The position numbers and the translations under genes are program-made. A DNA stretch of 64,000 nucleotides from CAYWKS01 sp964458935 (GTDB lineage: Bacteria > Planctomycetota > Phycisphaerae > Phycisphaerales > Zrk34), in contig CAYWKS010000007.1 in the NCBI GenBank assembly GCA_964458935.1, positions 1 through 64,000 of the forward strand, written 5' to 3'. Positions within the stretch are counted from its first letter, which is position 1. The number at the start of each line of letters is the position of its first letter. Shown one piece after another: positions 52,486 to 61,876 of the stretch. Below the pieces are notes generated by a model. The model saw nothing but the letters and a program-made list of their open reading frames with translations. It was not told the DNA's origin and did no database searches.

Positions 52486-53892
52486 TTAATCTTCGACGGC
52501 TGAGATGCCGGCGAGGGCTTCGGGGCGCTGGCCGGTGTGGCGGTCGATCCACTCGACGGCGCGGGCGCGGGCCTGGTCGAGCTGGTCGTCGGTCAGGCGA
52601 GCGGCGAGGGCGTCGCGATGGGCGTCGGCCGGGTCATAGCCCTGGCGGGCGCTGAGGTGGTACCACATGTAGGCGGCGACGGGGTCAGGCTGCACGCCCA
52701 TGCCCTGTTCGTACATCTGCCCGAGCCGGGCCTGGGCGGGGGCGAAGTCGTTTTCGGCGGCGCGTCCGAGCCAGTCGGCGGCGGTGGCGGGGTCGGCGTC
52801 GACGCCTTCACCGCGGAGGTGCAAGAGGCCCAGGTCGTTCTGAGCCATGGCGAAGCCCTGCTCGGCGGCGGCCTGGTACCAGCGAGCGGCCTGGTCGAGG
52901 TCGCGATCGACGCCGCGGCCGACGCGGTAGAGCCTGGCGAGGGAGAACTGGGCGCGCGCGGCGCCCTGCTGGGCGGCGCGGGCAAGCAGTTGTGCGGCGG
53001 CGGCTTCGTCCCGCGGGACGCCGGCGCCTTCGAGCATCATGAGCGCGAGGTTGTTCATGGCGGGGGCGTAGCCCTCGTCGGCGGCGAGTCGATACCAGAC
53101 GGCGGCCTGTTCGGGGTCGGCTTGGACGCCGCGGCCCTCTTCGCAGAGCACGGCGAGGGCGTGCTGGGCCTTGACGAATCCCTGCCGGGCGGCCCGGGCG
53201 TAGTACTCGGCGGCGCGTGCGTCGTCGACGCCGGCGCCGCAGCCGTGCTCGTAGAGCACGCCGAGCGTGTACTGAGCGCGGGGCATGTCCTGTTCGGCGG
53301 CGCGTTCGAACCATCGGAAGGCGCGCCGGTCGCTCTGGCGGACACCGACGCCTTCGAGGTAGAGCGAGCCGACGAGGTACTGGGCGTTGACGTCGCCGGC
53401 CTCTGCGGCGGGTTGGAGCCAGTCGGCGGCCTTGGCGTAGTCGGGCTGGTCGGACTGTCCGAAGATGTACATGACGCCGAGGTTATTCTGAGCGGCGGCG
53501 TGGCCCTGTTCGGCGGCCAGGGTGTACCAGTGCTCGGCCTTGGCGCGGTCTTTCTCGACGCCGAGGCCGTTGTAGTAGAGGACGCCGAGGTTGGTCTGTG
53601 CGGGGGCGAGGCCCTGTTCGGCGGCGAGGCCGTACCAGTACGCGGCGGCGCGGAAGTCGCGTTCGCAGCCTTCGCCGTTTTCACTGAGCAGGCCGATGAG
53701 GTACTGGGCGCGGGGCTCGCCCTGCTCGGCGAGGGGGAACCACTGCTGATAGGCGGCGTGGAAGTCGCCGTTGTTGTAGGCGTCCATGCCGGTGTTGAAG
53801 GCGCCGGCGGTGCAGCCGGCGAGCCCGAGGAGGAAGGACGCGGCGACGAGCGTGGTCTTGATGCCACGGAAGATGCGTGGGCGATGGGTCAT
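52486..53892 (-). CDS. Sel1-repeat lipoprotein
   Basis: 468 residues from ATG 53892, AGGAG 8 nt upstream. The signal LLGLAGC is a lipobox, so it is an envelope lipoprotein. About eleven Sel1-like repeats of roughly 36 residues follow (pattern A-x-x-W-Y-x-x-AAEQG-x-x-AQ-x-x-LG-x-LY-x-x-G-x-GV-x-x-D), forming a solenoid used for protein-protein contacts. The last repeat ends with a helix AARLTDDQLDQARARAVEWIDRHTG. Such proteins act as scaffolds in secretion or signalling; the partner is unknown. Divergent from hrpA across 293 nt that otherwise hold nothing recognisable. Confidence 0.9.
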   Translation of the reverse strand: MTHRPRIFRGIKTTLVAASFLLGLAGCTAGAFNTGMDAYNNGDFHAAYQQWFPLAEQGEPRAQYLIGLLSENGEGCERDFRAAAYWYGLAAEQGLAPAQTNLGVLYYNGLGVEKDRAKAEHWYTLAAEQGHAAAQNNLGVMYIFGQSDQPDYAKAADWLQPAAEAGDVNAQYLVGSLYLEGVGVRQSDRRAFRWFERAAEQDMPRAQYTLGVLYEHGCGAGVDDARAAEYYARAARQGFVKAQHALAVLCEEGRGVQADPEQAAVWYRLAADEGYAPAMNNLALMMLEGAGVPRDEAAAAQLLARAAQQGAARAQFSLARLYRVGRGVDRDLDQAARWYQAAAEQGFAMAQNDLGLLHLRGEGVDADPATAADWLGRAAENDFAPAQARLGQMYEQGMGVQPDPVAAYMWYHLSARQGYDPADAHRDALAARLTDDQLDQARARAVEWIDRHTGQRPEALAGISAVED

Positions 53893-54185
53893 CGCTTGAT
53901 CTCCTATTGTCGGCGGGGCGAGCGGCGTGGATGGGTCGCCTTCACCGCAAAGCCCGAGCCCCGCACGCCAGGTCCGCCGCTACGCAGCGCTATCGGAGAA
54001 AGCGGGGTGGCGGTTTAGGCCGGACCGATCGGCACGGGCCGATGGTGCGGGCTGTGCGGGCTGTGCGGGTGGAGCGGGCTGGGGCATGGACGGAGATCGG
54101 GGGGGGTGGGCGGCGGATGGGCCGGCGGGGCGGTCGGGTGTGGGTGCTTGACGGGCGGGGGGTGTGCGCCTTTACTCGCGGGTTG

Positions 54186-57100
54186 ATGGCGGACCGGATG
54201 AAAGACGATCGCGTATCGGCGTTGATGGAGCGGGTGGATCGGTGCACGCTGAGCGAGCGGGCGTCGGCGATGGGTCGCCTGCGCGCGGCGCGGCGGCGTC
54301 TGGCCGAGGGCCAGCCGGCCGATCGGATGCTCGGCCATATCGCCGAACGTCTGGCGGCGTCGGAGAAGCTGGTGGAGGCACGGCGGGGGTTGGCGTTGTC
54401 GTTGGAGTACCCGGCGGACCTGCCGGTGTCGGCGGCGCGGGATTCGATCACCGAGGCGATCGCCGGTCACCAGGTGGTGGTGGTCTGCGGTGCGACGGGA
54501 TCGGGCAAGACGACGCAGTTGCCGAAGATGTGCCTGGAGCTGGGTCGGGGGTTGTTCGGGCGGATCGGGCACACGCAGCCGCGTCGGCTGGCGGCGCGAT
54601 CGGTGGCGTCGCGGCTGGCGGAGGAGCTGGGCTCGCCGCCGGGGCAGGCGGTCGGTCACAAGGTGCGGTTCGCCGACCAGACCGCCCCGGTCAGCCGCAT
54701 CAAGGTCATGACCGACGGCATCCTGCTGGCGGAGCTGGCGTCGGATCGGCAACTGCTGGAGTACGACACGCTGATCGTCGACGAGGCGCACGAGCGCAGC
54801 CTGAACATCGATTTCCTGCTGGGGTACCTGCGGGGCCTGCTGGCTCGGCGGGCGGACCTGAAGCTGATCGTGACCTCGGCGACGATCGATCCGCAGCGGT
54901 TCGCCGACCACTTCGGCGGGGCGCCGGTGATCGACGTGGAAGGGCGGACGTACCCGGTCGAGGTTCGGTACCGGCCGCTGGAGGAGCGAGAGGAGGGCTC
55001 GGCGGACCTGGTGAGCGCGATCCGCGACGGGGTGGTGGAGCTGGGCCGCGAGGACCGGGGCGACGTGCTGGTGTTCCTTCCGGGCGAGCGGGACATCCGG
55101 GAGGCGGCGGAGTCGCTGGGCCGGGACCCGTCGATCGACGCGGAGGTGCTGCCGCTGTATGCGCGACTGCCGACGGCGAAGCAGGACCTGATCTTTCACC
55201 CGGACGGATCGAGGCGGCGGGTGATCCTGGCGACGAACGTGGCGGAGACGTCGCTGACGGTACCGGGCATCCGTCACGTGATCGACTCGGGCCTGGCGCG
55301 GATCAGCCGGTACGCGGCGCGGTCGAAGGTGCAGCGGTTGCCGATCGAGCCGATCAGCCGCGCCTCGGCGGACCAGCGGCGTGGGCGATGCGGGCGGGTC
55401 GCGGCGGGCGTGTGCATCCGGCTGTATGCGGAGGACGACTACGCGAAGCGTCCGCCGTTCACCGAGCCGGAGATCCAGCGGAGCAACCTGGCGAGCGTGA
55501 TCCTGCAGATGGCGCGGCTGAAGCTGGGTGACCCGGGGGCGTTCGGGTTCATCGATCCGCCGTCGGGCCGCATGCTCCGCGACGGTCACGAGACGCTGCA
55601 CGAGTTGGGTGCGTTGGATGACCGGGGACGGCTGACGGACGTTGGCCGGCGGCTGGCGCGGCTGCCGGTCGACCCGCGGGTGGGTCGGATGATCCTGGCG
55701 GCGTCGGCGGAGCACTGCCTGCGGGAGGTGCTGGTGATCGCGGCGGCGTTGAGCATGCAGGACCCGCGGGTCCGCCCGCCGGACAACCAGCAAGCGGCCG
55801 ACGAGGCGCACGCCCAACACTTCACGCCGGAGTCCGACTTCCTGGGCTACTGGAATCTGTGGCGGTTCTACCGCGAGCTGAAGCGACGGCTGTCGCGGAA
55901 CCAGCTTCGTCGGGCTTGCGCTCAGAACTTCCTCGCGTACACGCGGATGCGCGAGTGGGAGGAGGTGCACCGCCAGCTCCGCGACGCGGCGGCGGACGAG
56001 CGGTTTCACCTGAACGATCGGCCGGCCGAGCACGACGCGATCCATCGGGCGCTGCTGACGGGGTTGCTGAGTCATGTCGGTCGGCGTGACGAGGGCTTCG
56101 AGTACACGGGCGCGCACGGGCGGCGTTTCGCGATCTTCCCGGGGTCGGGGTTGTTTTCGAGCAAGCCGCGGTGGATCGTGGCGGCGGAGCTGGTGGAGAC
56201 GACGCGGCTGTGGGCGCACACGGTCGCGCCGATCCAGCCGCAGTGGATCGAGTCGATCGCGCCGCACCTGGTCAAGCGGCACTACGCCGACGCGTGGTGG
56301 GACGCCGAGTCGGCGCGGGTCATGGCGCACGAGCGGACGACGCTGTTCGGGCTGACGGTCACGCCGAAGCGGGCGGTGCACTACGGCCCGATCGACCCGG
56401 CCGGGGCTCGGGAGCTGTTCATCCACCACGGGCTGGTCGAGGGGGAGTACGCGTCGGAGGGTGTGTTCGACACGCACAACCGCAAGCTGATCGATCAGAT
56501 CGAATCGCTGGAGGCGAAGACCCGCCGGAGCACGTACCTGGTGGACCCGCGGGTGCGGTACGAGTTCTACGACGCGCGGATCGGGTCGCAGGTGTACAGC
56601 GGCGCGACCTTCGAAGCGTGGCGGAAGCGGGCGGAGCTTGAAGACGCGAAGCTGCTGTTCATGTCTCGGGAGGACCTGCTGGCGGCGCAGCCCGACGCCG
56701 ACACGGCGTCGATGTTTCCGGACCGGATGCAGGTGGGCGGCTCGGCGCTGTCGCTGGACTACGTGGCCGAGCCGGGGCACGACGCCGACGGCGTGACGGT
56801 GCGTGTGCCGTTGCCGCTGCTGGGCCAGGTCTCGCCGCATCGCCTGGACTGGCTGGTGCCGGGGCTTCTGGAGGAGAAGATCGCGGCGTTGCTCAAGTCG
56901 CTGCCGAAGGCTTGGCGTCGACAATTCGTGCCGGTGCCGGACTTCGCGAGGCGTCTGGCGCCGCTGCTGGACCCGGAGGCGGACCTGCCGCTGGTCGAGG
57001 CGATCGTGCGATGTTGCCGGGAGCGGGTGGGCATCGACGTGCCCGCCGACGCGTTCGACTTGACGAAGCTGCCGCCGCACCTGTCGATGCACATCGTCGT

Positions 57101-58076
57101 GACCGACGAGTCGGGCGAGCCGGTCGGCCGTGGCCGCGACCTGCAGACACTCCGCGAGCGGTTCAAGGACCGGCTGGCGCAGGTGGTGAACCGCGCGGCC
57201 TCGGAGCGGTGGCACCGGGACGGGCTGGTGGGGTGGGACTGCGGCGAGCTGCCGCGGGAGGCGACGAGCGAGTTCGACGGCCTGTCGATCACGGGGCACG
57301 TGGCGCTGGTGGATCAAGGCCAGGCCGCGGGCGTACGGGTGTTCGATGGGGCGGGGCGAGCGGCGGCGGAGCATCGCCGCGGGCTGCGGCGGCTGTTCAG
57401 TTGCGCCGTGGAACGGGAGCTGGCGTTCATCGAGCACGAGCTGGGGGACATGGATCGTCTGGCGGTGCTGTATGCCCCGCTGGGGTCGCGGGGCGAGTTG
57501 GTGCGGGAGGTGCTCGACGCGGCGGTGGACCAGGCGCTGGTAGGCGACGACGCGGACGTGCGATCGGGCGCGGCGTTTGATCGGCGTCTGGCCGAACGGG
57601 GCTCGCAACTGGAGCCGGCGGCGCGAACGGTATTCAGCATCGCCGAACAGGCATTGGTGTCGCACCAGCGGATCGCGGCGGAGCTGGCGGCGGCGCCGCG
57701 CGGCTGGGCCGCGGCGGTGAACGACATTCACGAGCAACTGGCGCAGCTCATGCCCGCCGACTTCCTGACCCGGCCCGCGCCGTACTGGCGGATGCAACTG
57801 CCGCGGTACCTCAAGGCGATCGCGCGGCGGCTGGAGAAGCTGGCCGACGGGCGGATCGACCGGGACCGGCAGGTCATGAACGAAATCGAACCGCACTCGC
57901 GTCGTTACCTGAAGTGGGCGGCGGAGCATCCGCCCCACACCGCCGACGAGCCGGTCGCGACGTACCGGTGGATGGTGGAGGAGTATCGCGTGTCGCTGTT
58001 TGCGCAGGACCTGGGCACGGCGGTGAAGGTCTCGGGCAAGCGGCTGGCCGAGCAGGCCCGCCGCGCGGGGCTGTGA
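54186..58076 (+). CDS. hrpA: DEAH-box ATP-dependent RNA helicase HrpA
   Basis: 1296 residues from ATG 54186, close to E. coli HrpA (1300). Walker A GATGSGKTT at 102-110, DEAH at 199-202 (VDEAHERSLNID), motif III VTSATIDPQRFADHF, motif V-VI LATNVAETSLTVPGI and QRRGRCGRVAAG. The C-terminal HrpA-specific half (DUF3418-type; YHLTYAP-like block replaced by VTVRVPLPLLGQVSP and PGLLEEKIAALLKSLPKAWRR) is present. HrpA unwinds mRNA and resolves stalled ribosomes in bacteria. The upstream frame is open but lacks homology. No Shine-Dalgarno sequence is seen before the ATG. Confidence 0.95.
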   Translation: MADRMKDDRVSALMERVDRCTLSERASAMGRLRAARRRLAEGQPADRMLGHIAERLAASEKLVEARRGLALSLEYPADLPVSAARDSITEAIAGHQVVVVCGATGSGKTTQLPKMCLELGRGLFGRIGHTQPRRLAARSVASRLAEELGSPPGQAVGHKVRFADQTAPVSRIKVMTDGILLAELASDRQLLEYDTLIVDEAHERSLNIDFLLGYLRGLLARRADLKLIVTSATIDPQRFADHFGGAPVIDVEGRTYPVEVRYRPLEEREEGSADLVSAIRDGVVELGREDRGDVLVFLPGERDIREAAESLGRDPSIDAEVLPLYARLPTAKQDLIFHPDGSRRRVILATNVAETSLTVPGIRHVIDSGLARISRYAARSKVQRLPIEPISRASADQRRGRCGRVAAGVCIRLYAEDDYAKRPPFTEPEIQRSNLASVILQMARLKLGDPGAFGFIDPPSGRMLRDGHETLHELGALDDRGRLTDVGRRLARLPVDPRVGRMILAASAEHCLREVLVIAAALSMQDPRVRPPDNQQAADEAHAQHFTPESDFLGYWNLWRFYRELKRRLSRNQLRRACAQNFLAYTRMREWEEVHRQLRDAAADERFHLNDRPAEHDAIHRALLTGLLSHVGRRDEGFEYTGAHGRRFAIFPGSGLFSSKPRWIVAAELVETTRLWAHTVAPIQPQWIESIAPHLVKRHYADAWWDAESARVMAHERTTLFGLTVTPKRAVHYGPIDPAGARELFIHHGLVEGEYASEGVFDTHNRKLIDQIESLEAKTRRSTYLVDPRVRYEFYDARIGSQVYSGATFEAWRKRAELEDAKLLFMSREDLLAAQPDADTASMFPDRMQVGGSALSLDYVAEPGHDADGVTVRVPLPLLGQVSPHRLDWLVPGLLEEKIAALLKSLPKAWRRQFVPVPDFARRLAPLLDPEADLPLVEAIVRCCRERVGIDVPADAFDLTKLPPHLSMHIVVTDESGEPVGRGRDLQTLRERFKDRLAQVVNRAASERWHRDGLVGWDCGELPREATSEFDGLSITGHVALVDQGQAAGVRVFDGAGRAAAEHRRGLRRLFSCAVERELAFIEHELGDMDRLAVLYAPLGSRGELVREVLDAAVDQALVGDDADVRSGAAFDRRLAERGSQLEPAARTVFSIAEQALVSHQRIAAELAAAPRGWAAAVNDIHEQLAQLMPADFLTRPAPYWRMQLPRYLKAIARRLEKLADGRIDRDRQVMNEIEPHSRRYLKWAAEHPPHTADEPVATYRWMVEEYRVSLFAQDLGTAVKVSGKRLAEQARRAGL

Positions 58077-58124
58077 GGGGGGCGGAAATGCCGGCGGGTC
58101 GGGTTCACACGGCCTGCCCGGGTC

Positions 58125-58130
58125 ATACAA
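58125..58130 (+). promoter_or_regulatory. -10 hexamer TACAAT, exbB operon
   Basis: TACAAT 41 nt before ATG 58172. It overlaps ATG 58130, so that earlier start is unlikely. A leader of about 35 nt with AAGG before the start is implied. Confidence 0.4.
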
Positions 58131-58171
58131 TGGGGTTCGAGCTAACACCTTCCGCCGATCAAGGCTGCGAC

Positions 58172-58972
58172 ATGATCCACACCTGCACGAACGCCCTGCT
58201 GACGGTACCGGCGATGCTGGCCCAGGCCGACGGCGGTGCCGACCCCAACGCCCCGGCGGCCGGTCTGGGCCAGGGCATCCCGACGGTGCGCGAGCTGTTC
58301 GAGACGAGCCTGGTCATCAACGGGACCAACCTGGGGCTGTCGCTGATCGCGGTGGGTCTGTTCGTGTTTTTGCTGGCGTGGCTGACGGGGGCGGCGTTTG
58401 CGCCGGCGCGGTTCATCGATGACGTGACGCGGCTGATCCTCAACCGCCGCTTCGACCAGGCGCTCAACGTCTGCCAGAACCATCACCGTCTGTTCGCGTC
58501 GAGCATCATCCAGCGGCTGGTGGAGAACCGCGACAAGGACCACGGCGAGCTGATGGCGATCCTCCAGGCCGAGGGGGCGCGTCGCGCCGACCGCGTGTGG
58601 AACCGGATCGGGTACCTCGCGGAGATCGCGGCGATCGCGCCGACGATCGGACTGCTCGGCACGGTGATCGGGATGATCCGGGTGTTCTTCACGCTGGCCG
58701 GGCCGATGGCCGGGCCCAACATCGACCGCATGTCGACCGGGATCGCCGAGGCGTTGGGCACGACGATGTTCGGGCTGATCGTGGCGATCGTGGCGGGGCT
58801 GTTTTACCTGGTGGCGCGGGGCCGGGCGACGGCGGTGCTCGGCGACGCCGAGGCGGTCTGCCACACGGTCGCCGACCACATCCACCGCGCGGCGAACGGG
58901 CAGGCGCGCGACGCGGCGGGCCCGGCCGCGGCGGCGCCCGGCGGCGGGCGGCACGAGGAGGACATGCCATGA
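58172..58972 (+). CDS. exbB: MotA/TolQ/ExbB-family proton channel protein
   Basis: 266 residues from ATG 58172. Three membrane helices: about 53-73, then the pair in the conserved block IGYLAEIAAIAPTIGLLGTVIGMIRVFFTLAG (150-181) and GIAEALGTTMFGLIVAIVAGLFYLVARGR (195-223), which is the ExbB/TolQ signature. It forms the inner-membrane stator with ExbD that converts proton flow into mechanical work. The first 45 residues are a periplasmic, partly signal-like leader as found in planctomycete ExbB. It is the first gene of a four-gene operon; its stop overlaps exbD as ATGA. Confidence 0.9.
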   Translation: MIHTCTNALLTVPAMLAQADGGADPNAPAAGLGQGIPTVRELFETSLVINGTNLGLSLIAVGLFVFLLAWLTGAAFAPARFIDDVTRLILNRRFDQALNVCQNHHRLFASSIIQRLVENRDKDHGELMAILQAEGARRADRVWNRIGYLAEIAAIAPTIGLLGTVIGMIRVFFTLAGPMAGPNIDRMSTGIAEALGTTMFGLIVAIVAGLFYLVARGRATAVLGDAEAVCHTVADHIHRAANGQARDAAGPAAAAPGGGRHEEDMP

Positions 58973-59400
58973 GCTTCGCCCGCCCGCGCCAGCCGCTCCG
59001 CCGCGCCGCCATGCCCCTGGCGCCGATGCTCGACGTGCTGTTCCTGCTGCTGATCTTCTTCGCCACGACCACGACCTTCCGCGCCGGTGAACAGCAGATC
59101 GACGTGGCCCTGCCCGTGGCCGACACCGGCCAGCCCCGCGACACGCTCAGCACGCAGATCGTGGTCAACATCCAGCCCGACGACCGGATCGTCGTGGCCG
59201 ACCGCGTGATGCCGCTGCACGAGCTGCGGAGCCTGTTCGCCCGGCTGGTCGAGGACTTTCCCAACGAGCGGGTCGTGATCCGCGGCGACGCCACGGCCAA
59301 CTACGGCCGCATCATCGAAGTCTGGGACGCGGCGCGGCTGGCGGGCGTACGCCAGGTCAGCCTCGCCACCATGCCACCGGCCCCCAACCCCGAAGGCTAG
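58969..59400 (+). CDS. exbD: ExbD/TolR-family proton channel subunit
   Basis: 143 residues; ATG 58969 overlaps the exbB stop and GAGGAGG lies upstream. One membrane helix with the conserved Asp (PLAPMLDVLFLLLIFFATTT near 16-35), then a periplasmic domain with NIQPDDRIVVADRVMPL and VVIRGDATANYGRIIEVWDAARLAGV, typical of TolR/ExbD. It pairs with ExbB of the same operon. Confidence 0.92.
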   Translation: MSFARPRQPLRRAAMPLAPMLDVLFLLLIFFATTTTFRAGEQQIDVALPVADTGQPRDTLSTQIVVNIQPDDRIVVADRVMPLHELRSLFARLVEDFPNERVVIRGDATANYGRIIEVWDAARLAGVRQVSLATMPPAPNPEG

Positions 59401-59401
59401 C

Positions 59402-61876
59402 GTGATGGCCATCCGCCGTGACAGCGTGATCCGGTGCGCGTCGATGCTGCTGCTGGCGGCGTTGTGGCTGGCGACCCCCGCCGCCGGCCAGAGCGCCAGC
59501 CCCGCCGACCAGCAGTGGACCTTCGCCGTCCGCCTCGTTCAGCAGGCCGAGAACGACCTCGCCGAGGGCGCGCTCGACGATTTCCTGCGCGACTTTCCCA
59601 ATGACGCGCGGACCGACGACGCCCACTACTACCTCGCCGTGCTCGCCGAACGCCGCGGCGAACTCGACGCCGCCGTCAAGCACCTCGCCCAGGTCGCCCA
59701 GCCGGTCTACATCACCGCGTCGAGCGTGAAGCTGCTGCTCGGGCAGGTCCGCCTGCGGCAGGGCGACGCCGAGGCGGCGGTGGGCGTGCTGGAGCAGGTC
59801 CAGCCGGCCGGGCTGCCCGACGACGCGACCCGCGCGTCGTGGCATTACCTGCTGGGCGCCTGCTACCGCAGGCTGGACAACCCGACCGCCGCCGCGGCCC
59901 GGTTCGACAAGGCCGGCGAGGCCGACTCGCCCGTGAAGGGCCGCGCCCTGCTGGAGCTGGGCAAGGCGCGGCTGATGCTGGATCGTCCCAACCCCGCCGC
60001 CGAAGCCTTCCAGGAAGTCATCCGCGCCGGGGGCGTGGACGCCGACGCCGTCGCCGAGGCCCGCTCGCTCGCGGCGGACCTGGCCTATCGCCGCGGCCAG
60101 TACGAACGCGCCGCCGACCTCTACGACCAGGTCGTCGCCCATCACCCGTCCAGCCGCTACTTCGGCGACGCGCAGGTCGGCCTGCTCCGCGCGCTGCACG
60201 CCGCCGGCCGCGACGACCAGGTCATCCAGCGCTACGCCGACCTGGCCGGCCTGCTCCCCGCCGAAGCGATCGGCGAGGCGCTGTACCTCAAGGCCTCCGC
60301 CCAGACCCAGCTCCGGCGCTACGAGCAGGCGCTGGTGACGCTCGACCAGTACACCCGCCGCACCGAACGACACCATCGCCTCCGCGACCAGGCGGTCGAG
60401 CTGGGCGGCCTGTGCCTGTACCACCTCGACGCCGGCCGCTTCGTCGACTGGTACGACCAGCATCAACCCGACTCGCGGCGGATTCGGTACCTGCGGGCGC
60501 TGGTCGCGGCCGACCGCGAACAGCCCCGGCGCGCGATCGACCTGCTCGACGCACTGGTGGAGCCGGCCGACGGCGGCTACGCCGGCGATGCGCTGCTGCA
60601 GCGAGCGAAGCTGCATCGCCGGCTCGGCCAGACGCGACAGGCGGCGGATGACCTGGCGCTGTATGCCCGGCGGTACAGAGACTCGCCACGCGCGGCGACC
60701 GCGCGGCGGCGGGCGATCGACCTCGCCTTCGACGCCGAGCAGTTCCAGCGCGTCCTCAGCCTCAGCGAAGGGCTCGACAGCGACCCGCCGCTGCTGCTCC
60801 AACAGGCCCTGGCGCACCTCAAGCTCGACCAGCCCGACCCGGCGAAGGCGCGGCTGGATGAGCTGCTCGCGACCGAACCCGGCGATCGGCTCGCGGCGCT
60901 GGGGCGGTTCTACCGCGGCATGGTGCTCGCCTCGCGCGCCGCCAAGCCACAGGACGACCGCGGCGCCATCGACGACCTGAACGCCGCGATCGACGGCCCG
61001 CTGCCCGACGCCCAGCGGACCGCGGCGCTGACGACGCTGGCGCGGCTGCACCGCCGCGCCGGACGCGATGACGCGGCGCTGGCGATGTATCAGCGGCTCG
61101 GCGAGGCCGACAACCACCGCACCATCGACCCGACGACCGCGCTGTGGGTCGGGCAGGGCCTCGTCGAAGCCGGCCAGGCCCAGGCCGCCCTCGACTGGCT
61201 CGAGCGCGCGATCGACGCCGATTCGCTCGACCCGTCCCGGCGCGCCAAGGCGATGTACTACCACGCCCGCGCGCTGTTCCAGTTGCAGCGCTACGCCGAC
61301 GCCGTCGAGGCCTACCGCCGCACCATCGCCTTCACCCAGCCCCAGGCGTACGGCTACCAGAGCCGGCTGGGCCTGGCGCAGGCCTTCGCCGCGCAGGGCG
61401 AGGTCGACGCGGCGCAGGAGGAGTACAACGGCCTGGTCAGTGCGCCCGGGTCGCGCGTCGCCGCCACCGCGCTCTACGAATCGGCCATGCTGCACCTCGA
61501 CGAGGCCCACCGCCACGAGCGGAGCGGCATGGCGCCCGCCGCCGCCGAGCATCGCACCGAAGCGCAGCGCCGCCTGCATCGGCTGGTCATCCTCTACGAC
61601 CTGCGCGCGCTGGACCCGCTGCCATGGCAGGGGCGGCTGATGCTCGGGCGGATGGACCTCGCCGCCGGCCGCATCGACAAGGCCGCCGAACGCTTCCAGG
61701 CCGTCGCCGATGGCGCGGCCGACCCCGCGTGGCGGCGGATCGCCCAGGCCGAGCGACAGGCGCTGGATTCCCCGAACGCCGCGCAAGCCGCCCTCCAGCA
61801 GATCGCCCGCGAGCACGCCGACACGCCCGCCGGCCGATACGCCGCCCGACGCGCCGAGCAGGGGGTGACGCCGTGA
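59402..61876 (+). CDS. Exported TPR-repeat protein
   Basis: 824 residues; GTG 59402 is followed by ATG 59405, and the start is 1 nt after the exbD stop. A signal peptide (SMLLLAALWLATPAAGQ) is present, and the mature protein is a long array of TPR-like helical pairs (AVRLVQQAENDLAEGALDDFLRDFP, YYLAVLAERRGELDAAVKHLAQ, QGDAEAAVGVLEQV, GQYERAADLYDQVVAHHP, YADAVEAYRRTIAFTQP). The architecture resembles YbgF/CpoB-type periplasmic proteins that work with Tol-Pal. Placement after exbBD suggests a periplasmic partner of this stator. The gene overlaps the next by 4 nt. Confidence 0.82.
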   Translation: MMAIRRDSVIRCASMLLLAALWLATPAAGQSASPADQQWTFAVRLVQQAENDLAEGALDDFLRDFPNDARTDDAHYYLAVLAERRGELDAAVKHLAQVAQPVYITASSVKLLLGQVRLRQGDAEAAVGVLEQVQPAGLPDDATRASWHYLLGACYRRLDNPTAAAARFDKAGEADSPVKGRALLELGKARLMLDRPNPAAEAFQEVIRAGGVDADAVAEARSLAADLAYRRGQYERAADLYDQVVAHHPSSRYFGDAQVGLLRALHAAGRDDQVIQRYADLAGLLPAEAIGEALYLKASAQTQLRRYEQALVTLDQYTRRTERHHRLRDQAVELGGLCLYHLDAGRFVDWYDQHQPDSRRIRYLRALVAADREQPRRAIDLLDALVEPADGGYAGDALLQRAKLHRRLGQTRQAADDLALYARRYRDSPRAATARRRAIDLAFDAEQFQRVLSLSEGLDSDPPLLLQQALAHLKLDQPDPAKARLDELLATEPGDRLAALGRFYRGMVLASRAAKPQDDRGAIDDLNAAIDGPLPDAQRTAALTTLARLHRRAGRDDAALAMYQRLGEADNHRTIDPTTALWVGQGLVEAGQAQAALDWLERAIDADSLDPSRRAKAMYYHARALFQLQRYADAVEAYRRTIAFTQPQAYGYQSRLGLAQAFAAQGEVDAAQEEYNGLVSAPGSRVAATALYESAMLHLDEAHRHERSGMAPAAAEHRTEAQRRLHRLVILYDLRALDPLPWQGRLMLGRMDLAAGRIDKAAERFQAVADGAADPAWRRIAQAERQALDSPNAAQAALQQIAREHADTPAGRYAARRAEQGVTP

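Noticed and set aside
52537..54018. Plus-strand open frame of about 493 codons opposite the Sel1-repeat gene
   Set aside because: Gly/Val-rich repeated antisense of the Sel1 repeats; no start signal or homology.
54015..58148. Minus-strand open frame of about 1377 codons opposite hrpA
   Set aside because: The plus strand encodes a complete HrpA. The antisense frame is Arg/His/Pro-rich low complexity without domains, a usual artefact of high GC.
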